A stretch of DNA of 64,000 bases from Typhlomys cinereus (lineage: Eukaryota > Chordata > Mammalia > Rodentia > Platacanthomyidae): the NCBI GenBank assembly GCA_023101885.1, contig JALPQD010000246.1:1-64000 (forward strand), written 5' to 3'. Positions 11,480 through 22,290 of the stretch are shown here, one piece after another. The stretch's first letter is position 1. The number at the start of each line of letters is the position of its first letter. A model generated the notes under the pieces. It was not told the origin of the DNA, searched no databases, and worked only from the letters and a program-made list of their open reading frames with translations. Position numbers and translations under genes: made by a program.

Positions 11480-11862
11480 ATAGTTCAACTGTAAATTACA
11501 ATTTATAGCACAAATGTATATCAAGTACAAATATATATTACAATCTAGAACATAAATGTATAATATAGTACATATGCATTACAATGTGTGGCATGAATGT
11601 ATAGAACAATGGATAATATAAACATATAGTCCATTGTATAGTACAAATGCACACAATAGTACAAATGTGTAGAATAATGTACAGCAAAAATGTATAGTAT
11701 AGCACAAAATGTGTAGCATGATGTACAGTACAAAATATATAGTATAGTTCAATTGTATTGCCATGTGTAGTACAAATATATAGTTTGATGCATTGTTCAG
11801 ATGTATTATACAATGAACAGTACAAATGCATTATGATACATAGCATAATGTATAGTATAACA
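11480..11862. repeat. degenerate AT-rich tandem array
   Basis: Many imperfect copies of words such as ATAGTACAAATGTATAG and ATAATGTACAG, spaced by some 20-40 bases. The array begins immediately after the A-tail of the upstream L1. Its minus strand carries several overlapping short frames of no significance. Confidence 0.75.
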
Positions 11863-12499
11863 GCAAAGATAAGGTAGCAATTCTTCCTGCCATCTCTAGG
11901 GTATTCATGCAGTGTGGTAAGAGTGTTAGATCCCTCAGAGTATTGATTTAGTTTGTCAACCTGTCACTTTTTACTGACAACTCTCTCTTCATTAGAGAAA
12001 TTTTACTCAGGGGCACTTTATTTTTGCATTTTATTTAGAAGTGTGAGAATGCCCATGAATAATGAAGTTCATTTTTTTAAAAAAATATTAGCTCTCTGAC
12101 ATGCTACTATGCCACAAGAAGTTGGAAAAGATTTTCTTTTCTAATCTGAGGATAACAGTGTCTGATATTTTATGATATTATATTATAATTTATGTTTTTG
12201 GATTCATCAATGACCTGTAGAATACATCTTGAACGCAAAATGATGAATAAAGGTTTATAGACACAAAACTCCCTTCAAGTGAGGTGAACTTCACAATGGA
12301 AACGTGATTAGGAACAGTTGTTAGTAATAACAGCTTTTCACAGATTTCAAAGGAGCATTCTTTCATGTTTCTTTTAGCTTTTTCAATAGACTGTTGGAGA
12401 TAACTAGCTCTTGGAAACAGCGAATTTGGTTCATATTTATCAATTTTCAGGTAAGAAACCAGTGTCCGAGAGATTCTATCAGAACCTAGCTATTTGCAG

Positions 12500-12603
12500 A
12501 AAAATCTCATGGACTCCAGTCAACGACAACTCTCACCATGCCCAGCGCACAGAGGAACCGTCTCATTAGTATGCACAGGCAGAAGCTGACAAACATTCAT
12601 TTT
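12500..12603 (+). other. exon-like segment with ATG in good context
   Basis: AG (12498-12499) precedes it and GTAAGTG (12604) follows. An ATG at 12538 in the context TCACCATGC opens 22 codons to the donor with no stop. In phase it could join the segment at 13052-13112. I do not recognise the peptide. The acceptor's pyrimidine tract is weak. Short splice-like signals arise often by chance, so this is only a candidate. Confidence 0.2.
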
Positions 12604-13051
12604 GTAAGTGCTTCATTTTTCATTTAGCAGAAATTAACTTTGAACTTTAATGTCTTATACTCTTAATTACTACTTGGGCCAATGTGCATTTGCTGTTTAT
12701 TTTTTTAGCTTGCTTTAATTTGAGAAAAATGTTATTAGGTAACTTTTTAAAATAGAGGAAAACTCTGTACAATATTGCACTAAAATAATTGCTTCACATT
12801 TTGTATTTTTACATTCCAGTTTTAATGAAATTGTGATAACAGTAAACAGGCAATTATATGTGCGTGCTGTGCATATTTCTGTAATTTATGCTGCCCAATT
12901 TTGCTTTTTATTTTATTAACACCAATTGCAAGCAATTTTCATGCACTGGGTTTTATTACATTAGGATTCATGAGTCATTAAAAAGCTTAGAGATATGGAC
13001 ATCATGCTTTTGATAGGTATATATATTAATTTCTCATCATGCTTTTGACAG

Positions 13052-13112
13052 ATATTCCATGTTACTTCCTCAAAATCTCTGGCTGATGATGAAGGAGCTC
13101 AATTAAAGGCAG
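13052..13112 (+). other. exon-like segment, 61 bases, open in the matching phase
   Basis: It is preceded by TTCTCATCATGCTTTTGACAG and followed by GTAAGTTG, both good splice-site matches. The frame that continues from the upstream exon-like segment is open across it, giving a peptide with the run SLADDEGAQLKA. No family recognised. It could be a lineage-specific or noncoding exon, or chance. Confidence 0.2.
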
Positions 13113-14510
13113 GTAAGTTGTTTCCTGTTTATTTCATCATTACATTATTGGCACAGAATATACCTTAAAATGTATATTAAGGTTGGTTTTTTGATATGTA
13201 AATAATTTAAAAAATGCTTCCTTTTGCTATATCTGTTATTTTAACTTTAATAACTTTAACACATAATCTAACCATTGCTTTAAATATCTTGCATATTATG
13301 CTTATTTGGTAAGTTTTATTTCTATATTCTTTAAGATACATTTTAGACTCTTCTTTGCCAGTTCTGTGAACATTTTCTCGTATCTTATTTGAATACATTA
13401 AATACTGTGATCAATTATGATACACATATTATGAACGTTGCCTTTATTCAGCCACCTGTCTTTTGATATATGTTACAGGTTGTATTTCATCTTATATGAC
13501 CTTCCATATTTCTTGTTATTGTGCTTTATTTCTTTTAGACACCTTCAATAAAACTTTTCAATGTTAGGACTTTCAATATATGAGAACATGTTCACTTTCA
13601 TATTTTGGTTCTGCTGTTACTTCAAAGATGACTTTCGGGTTAATGAGCAAAGATTCTTAGAAAGCTCAATCAAAGCACATGTAAAAATCATTTTTATGAC
13701 ATCATGTTTACTTTGTAATGTTATAGCTCAGACTCAGTTGTAATAGCTATATCTCTCATTTACTGAGATTGCTTTAAATACTTAAATGTATTATGACCTT
13801 CATAGGTGTCTTTGTATTTTTCAGAAAACATTCTAGACTCTTTTTATGGCAGTGATAACCTCTCATACTAATGTGTTTCAATTCTAATTAATAAGGTCAT
13901 AAATGCCAAGTCAAAGAACAATTAAAATTAATTACATTACATTAAAGTAGTAACTTGTTGCATCTACATAGAATTTCGTGGTCATCTCAAATCAGTGATT
14001 CGTTCCTATGAGATGATATCATCTCATAGACACATTTTGCCCTCAAGGCTTGAACAGATCCAAAGTGAATCTCTTTTATACAGTGATCAATTGAACATTT
14101 ATAAATCATCCTTTTCTTCTCTTTGCTATGCAAATAATGAATTTTTAGCAAATCACCTTTTACTAGAAGCAAAAACCATTATCATCCCGTGTCAAAAAAA
14201 CTTATCAATTATAAAGTTGTGTCTTAAATTTTCTTTTCCTTTTTTTTTCTGGTGAATTTCAAATGTCCAACATAGAAGGAAAAAAGAATTCTGGGCCTCA
14301 CCCATCAACCATCACTGTGTGATGCATGCTTTCCATTGCTTCTTCTGCTTCTCCATCATTGTCAAGCACCTGCTAGTTTTCTAACAGATGCATGCAAATG
14401 CTAGATATTCTACTGAAAAATAGTCACTATATTATTATGAAAATACAACAATGAACAGTATGTCATTCATACTAATTGATTCTTCTACTTTCCATTTGTA
14501 ATATTTCTCT

Positions 14511-14619
14511 CCCTTCCTTCCTTCCTTCCTTCCTTCCTTCCTTCCTTCCTTCCTTCCTTCCTTCCTTCCTTCCTTCCTTCCTTCCTTCCTTCCTTCCTTC
14601 CTTCCTTCCTTCCTTCCCT
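14511..14619. repeat. (CCTT)n microsatellite
   Basis: About 26 nearly perfect TTCC units. The Ser-Phe-Leu-Pro repeat frame across it (14476-14985) is a translation of the repeat and not a gene. Confidence 0.95.
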
Positions 14620-14985
14620 CCACTTTTCTATCAATTTTCTCTTCCATGTCTATTTTTTCCTGTTTCATCTTTTCTCCCATTTTCTTCTTTTACAGGTTAC
14701 ATATATTTTATGTCTTTTAAACTATCAGCCCTTCTTCTTCCTCAACTCTTTTCATCCATTTCCTCTCTCTTCCCCTGTATCTCTTGCCATGGTCATTTAT
14801 TGGAGGAAGAAAATTGTTTTCCTCTATGGTTCCTTATTTTTTCTCTAGTTGACTTTCCTTATTTCATTAACATGCAATTGTATCCTGAATCTAACACATA
14901 TCTACAAAACATTCTCATTTTTACGAGTCTATTAGCTAGCTTTAGAGGTTACATAGCTTGTCTGTCTATCTTTTTTTTATTTTAA
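14620..14985. other. pyrimidine-rich unassigned sequence
   Basis: T/C-rich DNA next to the CCTT array. It may be a remnant of antisense L1 but has no diagnostic motif. Confidence 0.25.
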
Positions 14986-15420
14986 GTAATTTCAAATTTT
15001 TAATTAATTAATTTACTTTTCAGTTGTACAAGCATATTGAGTACGAATCCCTACTTCCCCCCACCTTCCTCCCTCCCATTTCCCGCCCTTCTTCTCATCA
15101 GTCCACCCCACTCCCACCCTCCTGCCTGCCAGCTTCTGTGGACCCCAGGATTCCCTCTGGCTTGCCTGCCTTGTGGGGCCTCAGGCGTACCAAGTTCTTC
15201 CTCGGGCCACCCCACTGATGGGGCATTTCCCTTCACTCATCCAGCTCAGTCCCCAGGGTTTCCACTGTGTGTTCTTGTATCTCTTGAGTTCCTCATAGTC
15301 TGTGGGGATGTTGGTGTGTCAGTCATTGTGCAGGTCTGGTAAGGACAAGTCTCACAGCAGTGATTTCCTGGATGCAGCAGCCCTGCCTTGAATGGACTTG
15401 TCCAACATTCCATTTTTAAT
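14986..15420 (-). mobile_element. older L1 3' UTR of a different subfamily
   Basis: An AT-rich tail (TTAATTAATTAATTTACTTTTCAG) is followed by TGTACAAGCATATTGAGTACG, a CCTCCCTCCC pyrimidine tract and then GC-moderate sequence. The order mirrors an L1 3' end on the minus strand, but the sequence differs from the young copies. Element A ends directly against it. Confidence 0.5.
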
Positions 15421-16402
15421 TTTAAACTTTTTTTTTTATTAAAAATTTAATTATACATTTTAAATTTTTTTACCAGTTCCCTCCCTCCCCCCTCCTCCCC
15501 CTCCCCTTCCCCCAGTGCCTCCTCCCCAATTCCCAGAGAGTCCTTTATTGTGTACGCCTAACTCTCCATTGGGTCCTCCTCTCCGATGACATATAAGGAC
15601 CCAGTGGCATTTCCATAAGCCCTTTCTCTTGTTCCCCTTAAGCATAAGATCACTACTATGGCTGTCAATCCCTTGCCTCCAGGGGTCTCGGTGCCCTTAA
15701 CAGATGCTAGACTTTATGAGGGCAACAGTGCGCTGGACATTGCGCAGGGCATGCAAAGTCCCATTACGATTGCTTTGGCCCCAACTATTGTTGAGAATCT
15801 TGCAAATCGTTGCTCCTCCCATCCTTTTGCTCTTACAATCTTACCGCCCCCTCTTCCGCAAATGTCCCTGAGCTCCAGGATGGGGAGAGATTAGGCTGGC
15901 CTAGTTCTAGGTGATTGATATAGAGTCTCTGAAGTTCTGGATTGTGGTTTGTTGATTTTCTTTTGCAGTTTTGCTGCTCCTGCAATTCCCTTCACTCCAT
16001 TCTGCTGGGCACTGTATGTCACCCCCTGGCCAGAGACAAAATCTGTTAAACTGGAGTCTTGTTGTAATAGCACATTCAAGGGTAGATGTAATAAGAGTAG
16101 GAAACCTCACTGAGGGAGGGGTCCATCACCCATTTGCAAAATGATTACTTTTTATCTGCTAGACTATATGCCCTCCCCTTCTGGTGAGATCAGGAAAGAA
16201 CGTCTGTGAACTTAACCAGGTTTCTCATTACTTACTTGCAGCCCTTGATGGAGGCCTATTTTCTCTGCTGTAACATGGTCTCCTCTCTCCTTGTTTCGGG
16301 TGTGGCCCTCCTAACCCATCTCTCTTGTTCATAATCCTTGCAATTACTGTGTTACATAGGTTTACTTTTGGGTGTCTCAATGTGGGCTGGGTGAGTTTGG
16401 TA
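15421..16402 (-). other. L1 element A 3' UTR
   Basis: Noncoding tail downstream of the ORF2 stop. It contains the CTGAAGCTCAGGGA-type block shared with all young L1 copies here, a G-rich purine tract (15477-15520 on the plus strand as pyrimidines) and an A/T-rich terminus. Frames in it are not genes. Confidence 0.9.
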
Positions 16403-19400
16403 CTAGGAGCCACCTATTAGGGAGTACATACGGCGCTTAATTTTCTGGGTTTGGGATACTTCACTTAATATAATTCTTTCTAATGACATCCATTTCCCAG
16501 CAAATTCCAGTAATTCATCATTTTTGATGGCTGAGTAGTACTCCATTGTATAGATGTACCACTGTTTCCTTATCCACTCGTCAACTGTTGGACATTTAGG
16601 TTGATTCCATGACTTTGCTATTGTAAACAGTGCTGCTATGAACATGGTCGAGCTTGTGCTATCGAGGCGAACCTCTGCTGCATGGGGGGTTATTCCCAAA
16701 AGTGGGATAGCAGGGTCATATGGCATTTCAATCTTTAATTTCTTTAAGAATCTCCAGATGGCTCGCCAGAGTGGCTGTATGAGCCTGCATTCCCACCAAC
16801 AATGTAGGAGAGTTCCCCTCTCTCCACATCCTCTCCAGCATTTGTCGTTGTTTGTATTGTGGATTTTTGCCATCCTGACCGGGGTGAGATGATATCTCAG
16901 GGAAGTTTTGATTTGCATTTCCCTGATGGCGAAGAAAGTGGAGCATTTTTTAAGATAATTGTTAGACATTTTAATTTCATCCCTGGTAAAGTTTCTTTGA
17001 AGTTCCAGGGCCCATTTTTTAATTGGGCCAGTGTTTTCCTTGGAGTTTAATTTTCTAAGTTCTTTGTGCACTCTGGACAGTAGAGCTCTGTCAGATATGT
17101 GGTTAGTGAAGATTTTCTCCCATTCTGTGGGTTGCCTTTGAGCTCGTGTGACAATCTCTTTATCTGAACAGAAGCTCTTTAATTTCACAAGATCCCAACT
17201 GTTGAGAGTTGGTAGCAGTGACTGTGCCATTGGATGTCTGTTTAGGAAGTGTTGGCCTAGCCCAATCAGCTCGAGGGAGTTCCCTATCCTTTCAACTATG
17301 GTTTTTATAGTCTCTGGCCTGATATCAAGGTCCTTGATCCATTTGGAATTAAGTCTTGTACATGGTGACAAGTACGGGTCCAGCTTTAATCTTCTGCATG
17401 TGGAGATCCAGTTTTGCCAGCACCATTTGTTGAAGATGCTGTTCTTTTTCCATTGGATTCTTTGGGCCCCTTTGTCAAAGACCAAATGGCTGTAACTTTG
17501 TGGGCTTATATCTGGGTCTTCAATCCTTATCCATTGATCTGTGTGTCTATTTTGGAGCCAGTACCAGGCTGTCTTTATAACTATGGATTTGTAGTATAGA
17601 CTTAGGTTTGGTATGGTAATACCTCCAGCTGTGTTTTTGTTACTCAGGATTGTTTTTGCTATCCTGGGTCTTTTGTGTCTCCATATGAACTTTGAGATTA
17701 TTTGGTCAACTTCTTTGAAGAATTGCTTTGGGATTTTGATTGGTATAGCATTGAATCTGTATATTGCCTTTGGTAGGATGGTCATTTTTACAATGTTGAT
17801 TCTGCCAATCCAGGAACAAGGGAGGTCTTTCCACCTTCTGGTGTCTTCTGCAATTTCTTTCTTTAGGGTTTTAAAGTTTTCATTGTAAAGGTCTTTTACC
17901 TCCTTAGTTAGGTTTATACCAAGGTATTTCATTTTTTTAGGGGCTGTAGTAAATGGTATTGTTTCTCTCAAGGCTTTTTCACTTCTTTCATTCTGGGCAT
18001 ATAGGAAGGCCTCTGATTTTTGCACATTTATTTTGTATCCTGCCACCCTGCTAAACTTCTCAATTAGTTCCAGGAGCTTCCTGGTGGAGTTTTTGGGATC
18101 ACTCAGGTATAAGATCATGTCATCTGCAAATAGGGATAGCTTGACTTCTTCCTTGCCGATTTGAATCCCTCTTATGTCCCTTTCTTGTCTTATGGCTTCA
18201 GCTAAGACTTCAAGTACAATATTGAATAGAAGTGGTGAGAGTGGACAGCCTTGTCTAGTTCCTGATCGAAGTGGGAATGCTTCCAATTGTTCCCCATTGA
18301 GCATAATTCTTGCTGTGGGCTTGTTGTATACAGCTTTTATTATATTGATAAAGGTTCCTTCCATTCCTACTGTCTCTAGCGTTTTGATCATAAAAGGCTG
18401 TTGGATCTTGTCAAAAGCTTTTTCTGCATCTATCGAGAGTATCATGTGGTCTTGGACTTTGGACTGGTTTACATGATGAATTACATTTATTGATTTGCGT
18501 ATGTTGAACCAACCTTGTGTGCCGGGGATGAAGCCTACTTGGTCCCCATGAATGATCTTTTTAATATGTTTTTGAATCCGATTTGCTAAGACTTTGTTGA
18601 GAATCTTTGCGTCTGTGTTCATCAGGGAGATCGGCCTATAGTTTTCTTTTTTAAGTGAATCTTTATTAGGTTTTGGGATTAAAACGATATTAGCTTCATA
18701 GAAGGAATTTGGTAGTGTTCCTTCCTTTGCTATTTGATGGAACAGTTTAAGGAGTATTGGTGTTATTAACTCCTTAAATGTCTGGTAGAACTCTGTGCTG
18801 AATCCATCTGGTCCAGGACATTTTTTGGTGGGAAGATTCGAGATTACTTCCTCAATTTCCTTATATGTTATAGGACTATTTAAATAATTCACAACTTCCT
18901 GATTCAATTTAGGTAAGTTGTGTTTACTTAGAAATTCATCCATCTCTTTTGTGTTGTCAAACTTCATAGAGTATAAGTTTTTGAAATATGATGTTATAAT
19001 TCTCTGGATTTCTTGGGTATCAGTAGTGATAACTCCATGTTCATTTCTAATTTTGTTAATTTGGGTTTTCTCTCTCTTGCTTTTGGTTAGTTTAGCTAGG
19101 GGTGTATCAATCTTGTTGATTTTTTCAAAGAACCAGCTTTTTGATTGGTTGATTTTTTCTATCGTTTTCTTAGTCTCGATTTCAGATATTTCTCCCCTTA
19201 TTTTGCTAATCTCTTCTCTTCTACTGCTTTTGGGATCAGATTGCTCTAGTTCTCTAAAGCTTTAGCTGCATTGTTAAGTTGTTTATTTCTGATGTTTCCA
19301 TTTTTTTGACGTGGGCATTAAGAGCTATGAACTTACCTCTTAGAACAGCTTTCATTGTGTCCCAGAGATTTTGGTAAGTTGTATTTTCGTTATCATTCAC

Positions 19401-20226
19401 TTTCAGGAAATGTAGAATTTCCTTTTTAATTTCTTCCTGAATCCAGTTCTCATTCAGCATCATAGTGTTAAGTTTCCAGGAGTTAGTGTATTTTCTCTTG
19501 TTTGATGTGTTGTGGATGTCCAGCTTTAGGCCGTGGTGGTCTGATAGGGCACAGGTCAGAATTTCAACTTTCTTGTATATGTGTAGATTCATTTTGTGGC
19601 CCAGTATGTGATCTATTTTGGAGAAAGTTCCGTGTGCTGCTGAGAAAAATGTGTATTCTTTGGTGCATGGGTGAAAAGTTCGATAGAGATCTGTGAGGTC
19701 CATTTCTTTCAGGGTTTGATTAAGTTCCAAAGTGTCTCTGTTAAGCTTTTGACCTGTTGATCTATCCCATGTAGAGAGGGCGGTGTTGAAGTCCCCAAGA
19801 ATTATCGTTTGGGGGTTGATTTCATGCTTTAGACTGCTGTAGGGTTTTCTTAATGAATGTGGAGGGGCCCGTATTGGGTGCATATATGTTCAGTATTGTG
19901 AAATCTTCCTGGTGAATTGTACCTGTGACTAAAATGTAGTATCCATCCGTGTCTCTTATAATTTTTTTTGGTTTGAAATCCACTTTGTCTGATAGCATAA
20001 TGGCTACCCCTGCCTGTTTTCTGCTTCCATTTGCTTGTAGAATTGTTGACCAGCCTTTTATTTTTAGAGCGTGCCTGTCTTTTGTGGTGAGATGGGTTTC
20101 CTGCAGGCAACAGATTGATGGATTGTGATTTTTAATCCAAGTTTGTAATCTGTGTCTCTTGATCGGTGAATTAAGTCCATTAACATTTAGTGTTATAATG
20201 GAGAAACTATTGTTAATTCCAGACAT
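16403..20226 (-). pseudogene. ORF2: L1 ORF2p, element A: endonuclease and reverse transcriptase, lightly broken
   Basis: ORF2p nicks genomic DNA with an apurinic-type endonuclease and primes reverse transcription at the nick. The N-terminal endonuclease shows [23 protein letters not shown] and SDHHG. The reverse transcriptase shows the [13 protein letters not shown] block and the catalytic FADDMILYL (a YxDD-type motif). The C-terminus has a Cys/His knuckle, [18 protein letters not shown] (C-x3-C-x7-H-x4-C). Compared with element B there is a one-base insertion near 19835 and two one-base losses near 19250-19262. From about 19250 to the stop at 16403 the frame is open for roughly 940 codons. 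The start at 20226 follows the ORF1 stop by about 50 bases. The total length (about 1,275 codons) fits L1 ORF2. The low number of lesions implies a fairly recent insertion. Confidence 0.95.
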
Positions 20227-20276
20227 TTATTATGTTTAGTAGCTTTTATAAGTATATTGCTTCGCTTTTAATGGTG

Positions 20277-21336
20277 TTATATTTGCCTTCTGTTCTCCTG
20301 GATATGCCTGTTTTTTTCTTCACGCTTGAGTATCATTTCTAGCAGTTTTTGAAGGCCTGGTTTGGTGGCCATGTATCCCTTAACGTTGTCTTTGTGCTGG
20401 AAAATTTTTCTTTTTCCCTCGATCATGACTGATAGTTTTGCAGGGTAAATCAGCCTGGGTTGACATTTTTGCTCATTCAATACTTGAAGTATGTCTCTCC
20501 AAGCTCTTCTTTTACTGTTTCGACTGAGAAGTCATTTGTTATTTTAATAGGTTTGCCTTTAAAAGTGACTTGTTTTTTCTCCCTTGAAGCTCTCAGCACC
20601 AGTTCTTTATCTTGAATGTGGAGTGTTTTAACTATTATTTGCCGTGGTGTGCTTCTATTTTGGTCGTATCTGTTTGGGGTGCGGAATGCCTCTTGTATAT
20701 GAATGGGCCTCTCTTTTTTTAGATGAGGAAAGTTTTCCTTGATGATCGTTTGAAAAATTTCCTCAGGGGTGGTATTTTGAGATTCTTGCTCCGGTATTCC
20801 ATGAATACGCATGTTAGGCTTCTTCAGGGTGTCCCATATCTCTTGGATATTTCTCTCAAGTATCTTTTTGGCTTTAACAACCTCTTCCATTGAGCTGGTT
20901 AGTACTCCCACTTTATCTTCAAGGTCTGAAATTCTGTTTTCTGCTTCATTAGTTCTGTTGTTAAGACTCTCTGTGGTGCTCTGGGTTGAAGATAACTTGT
21001 CTTTTAGCTCAGTTTTAAACTCTGCTTGAGTTTGTTTTAACTGCTCTATGCCACTTTTTGTTTCTTGCACTGTTTTTCTCAACTCCTCCAGATGTCTGTT
21101 GTGTTCCTCTTCAAAGCGATTGATTCGATTATGTAATTCCTCCCGGATTTCCTCTTTCATAGTATTGAACATGGTAATGATCATATTTTGAAAGTCGTTA
21201 TCCTGGGTCAGGCTTTCTTGGCCTTTTTCCGCGGGTTTGTTCTTGTTGGAATCTAACATTATGGGATTAATTCCTCAGTGGGAAATTTGTTTACTTGAGT
21301 GTTGCTTCTCATGGATTTGCACTTTGACTTTGGCAT
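20277..21336 (-). pseudogene. ORF1: L1 ORF1p, element A: RNA-binding chaperone, frameshifted
   Basis: ORF1p coats L1 RNA as trimers. The start codon at 21336 begins MPKSKCKSMR. A heptad-rich, Glu/Lys/Leu-rich coiled coil follows (the region with EELRKTVQETKSGIEQL), then an RRM-like part (NMRIHGIPE) and the C-terminal domain (REKKQVTFKGKPIKITNDFS). Against element B there is a one-base loss near 21275, which is why the open frame seems to start at 21259, and a four-base loss near 20513, which shifts the last ~70 codons. Total length 1,060 bases against 1,065 in element B agrees with these two losses. Confidence 0.9.
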
Positions 21337-21722
21337 TGTCATTTTAACTCTTAAGATCTCTCAATTTCACTAAACTGAATTATTTGGCCTAGGGTACTGG
21401 TGGGCGGGGCCCGAACGGGGACTCAACTAGGGCGTGGGGTGAGGCCCGAGGTGGACCCTGGTGGAGTGGGGTGGGGCGAAAGGGGATGATAGGCGCGCGT
21501 CGGGCGTGGAGCTATTTAACCCGAGGGCAGCTGGGGCGGGGCACGGGCGCAGGGGGAGGTCCTCCTCGTCCCTTGGCCCCCGCGCGGCTCCGGCTGGATG
21601 GCGGGAGTCGGAGCCGGGTCCCTGTGGGCTGACCTGGGGTTCCTAGAGCGCGCGGTGAGAGCCCGGCTGGATCTCGCGTACGCGTCCCGACCGGCGGAGG
21701 GGGGGGCTGGGGCGAAAGGGGA
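21337..21722 (-). promoter_or_regulatory. L1 element A 5' UTR with about 236-bp monomers
   Basis: GC- and CpG-rich. The words GGGGCGAAAGGGGA recur at about 21474 and 21710, a 236-base spacing, so it has one full and one partial monomer, as in the tandem-monomer promoters of rodent L1. A TATA-like GGGTTAAATAG (minus strand) lies near 21510. Its role as the internal promoter is inferred from the L1 family. Confidence 0.75.
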
Positions 21723-21765
21723 CTTTGTCTGTCTATCTTATCTGTCTGCCTGCCTGCCTGCCTGC

Positions 21766-21851
<86 letters not shown>

Positions 21852-21870
21852 ATCTATCTATCTGACTGTG
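21723..21870. repeat. (TGTC/CTGC/TCTA)n compound microsatellite
   Basis: TGTC units, then five CTGC-type units, then more than 20 TCTA units with one interruption. It abuts the 5' end of L1 element A. Confidence 0.95.
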
Positions 21871-21879
21871 TAGATATGT

Positions 21880-22082
21880 ATGTATTGAAAAGGCATAGGG
21901 TGACATCTGAATCATTCTGGATTGTTTTATCTCCTTATTGATTTGTTCAGGGAGAGGATGTTCCAGGCTGGAAGTAATCTTCACTGCCTTTTCTGCCTGG
22001 TGTTTATATGTGGGACCTGGGGATCTGAACTCAGGTCCTTTTGTTTGCAAGGCAGAGGCTTAACCCCTGAGCCATCTCATTT
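21880..22082 (-). mobile_element. SINE with B2-like head (candidate DIP-type)
   Basis: The plus strand shows the body (CATTCTGGATTG, CTTCACTGCCTTTTCTGCC) and the reversed tRNA-like head GGATCTGAACTCAGG...GGCTTAACCCCTGAGCCATCT. Same family as the better-preserved copies at 53.0 and 62.8 kb. Diverged. Confidence 0.7.
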
Positions 22083-22200
22083 TAAAAGTTGTTTTGTGTG
22101 CTCCGTGTAGTTTAGAGACCTCCTTTGGGATCTAAACTCAGATCCTTCTGTTTTCAAGATAGACACTTAACTCTTGAGTCATTTTCCCAACTCCCCATTT
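22083..22200 (-). mobile_element. SINE head fragment, same family
   Basis: GGATCTAAACTCAGATCCTTCTG, then ACTTAACTCTTGAGTCATTTTCCCAACTCC. This is a second, diverged, truncated head in the same orientation, directly after the previous copy. Confidence 0.6.
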
Positions 22201-22290
22201 TTTAATTTAATTTAATTTTGCTCTGTGTGTGTGTGTGTGTGTGTGTGTGTAACCTTAAGCCATCTCTCTAGTTTCTCATTTTATGTTCTT
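22201..22290 (-). mobile_element. internally deleted SINE with (GT)n tail
   Basis: An AT-rich segment and (GT)14 are followed directly by CCTTAAGCCATCTCTCTAG, the reversed head end. The body is missing. It is the third in a row of same-strand SINE pieces. Confidence 0.5.

Larger units (their letters stand above)
11863..14510. other. AT-rich unique sequence
   Basis: No repeat family or gene was recognised with confidence. Two exon-like segments are listed separately. The 15-base phrase CATCATGCTTTTGA(T/C) occurs twice about 36 bases apart (near 13001 and 13037), the second forming a splice acceptor-like site. Confidence 0.35.
15421..21722 (-). mobile_element. L1: near-full-length L1, element A (about 6.3 kb)
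   Basis: In minus-strand order it holds a GC-rich 5' UTR with repeated monomers (21722-21337), ORF1 (21336-20277), a ~50-bp spacer, ORF2 (20226-16403) and a ~980-bp 3' UTR ending in a purine tract and an A-rich tail (16402-15421). L1 moves by target-primed reverse transcription of its own RNA. No clear target duplication was found: the 3' end abuts an older L1 3' UTR and the 5' end abuts a TCTA microsatellite. Both ORFs carry small indels, so this copy is not autonomous as read. Confidence 0.95.

Noticed and set aside
11538..11846. Overlapping frames with Tyr, Ile and His repeats
   Set aside because: They come from the AT-rich tandem array.
14476..14985. 169-residue frame with SFLP repeats
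   Set aside because: Direct translation of a (CCTT)n microsatellite.
15421..15460. Target duplication for L1 element A
   Set aside because: Only ACTTT is shared between the two ends, too short and inside a T-run, so no duplication is claimed.
18918..19265. Plus-strand hydrophobic frames across L1
   Set aside because: Antisense shadows of ORF2. The same frames recur at 41346-41777 in element B.
21725..21870. Regularly spaced repeat, considered as a CRISPR-like array
   Set aside because: A simple tetranucleotide microsatellite with no spacers, in mammalian DNA.
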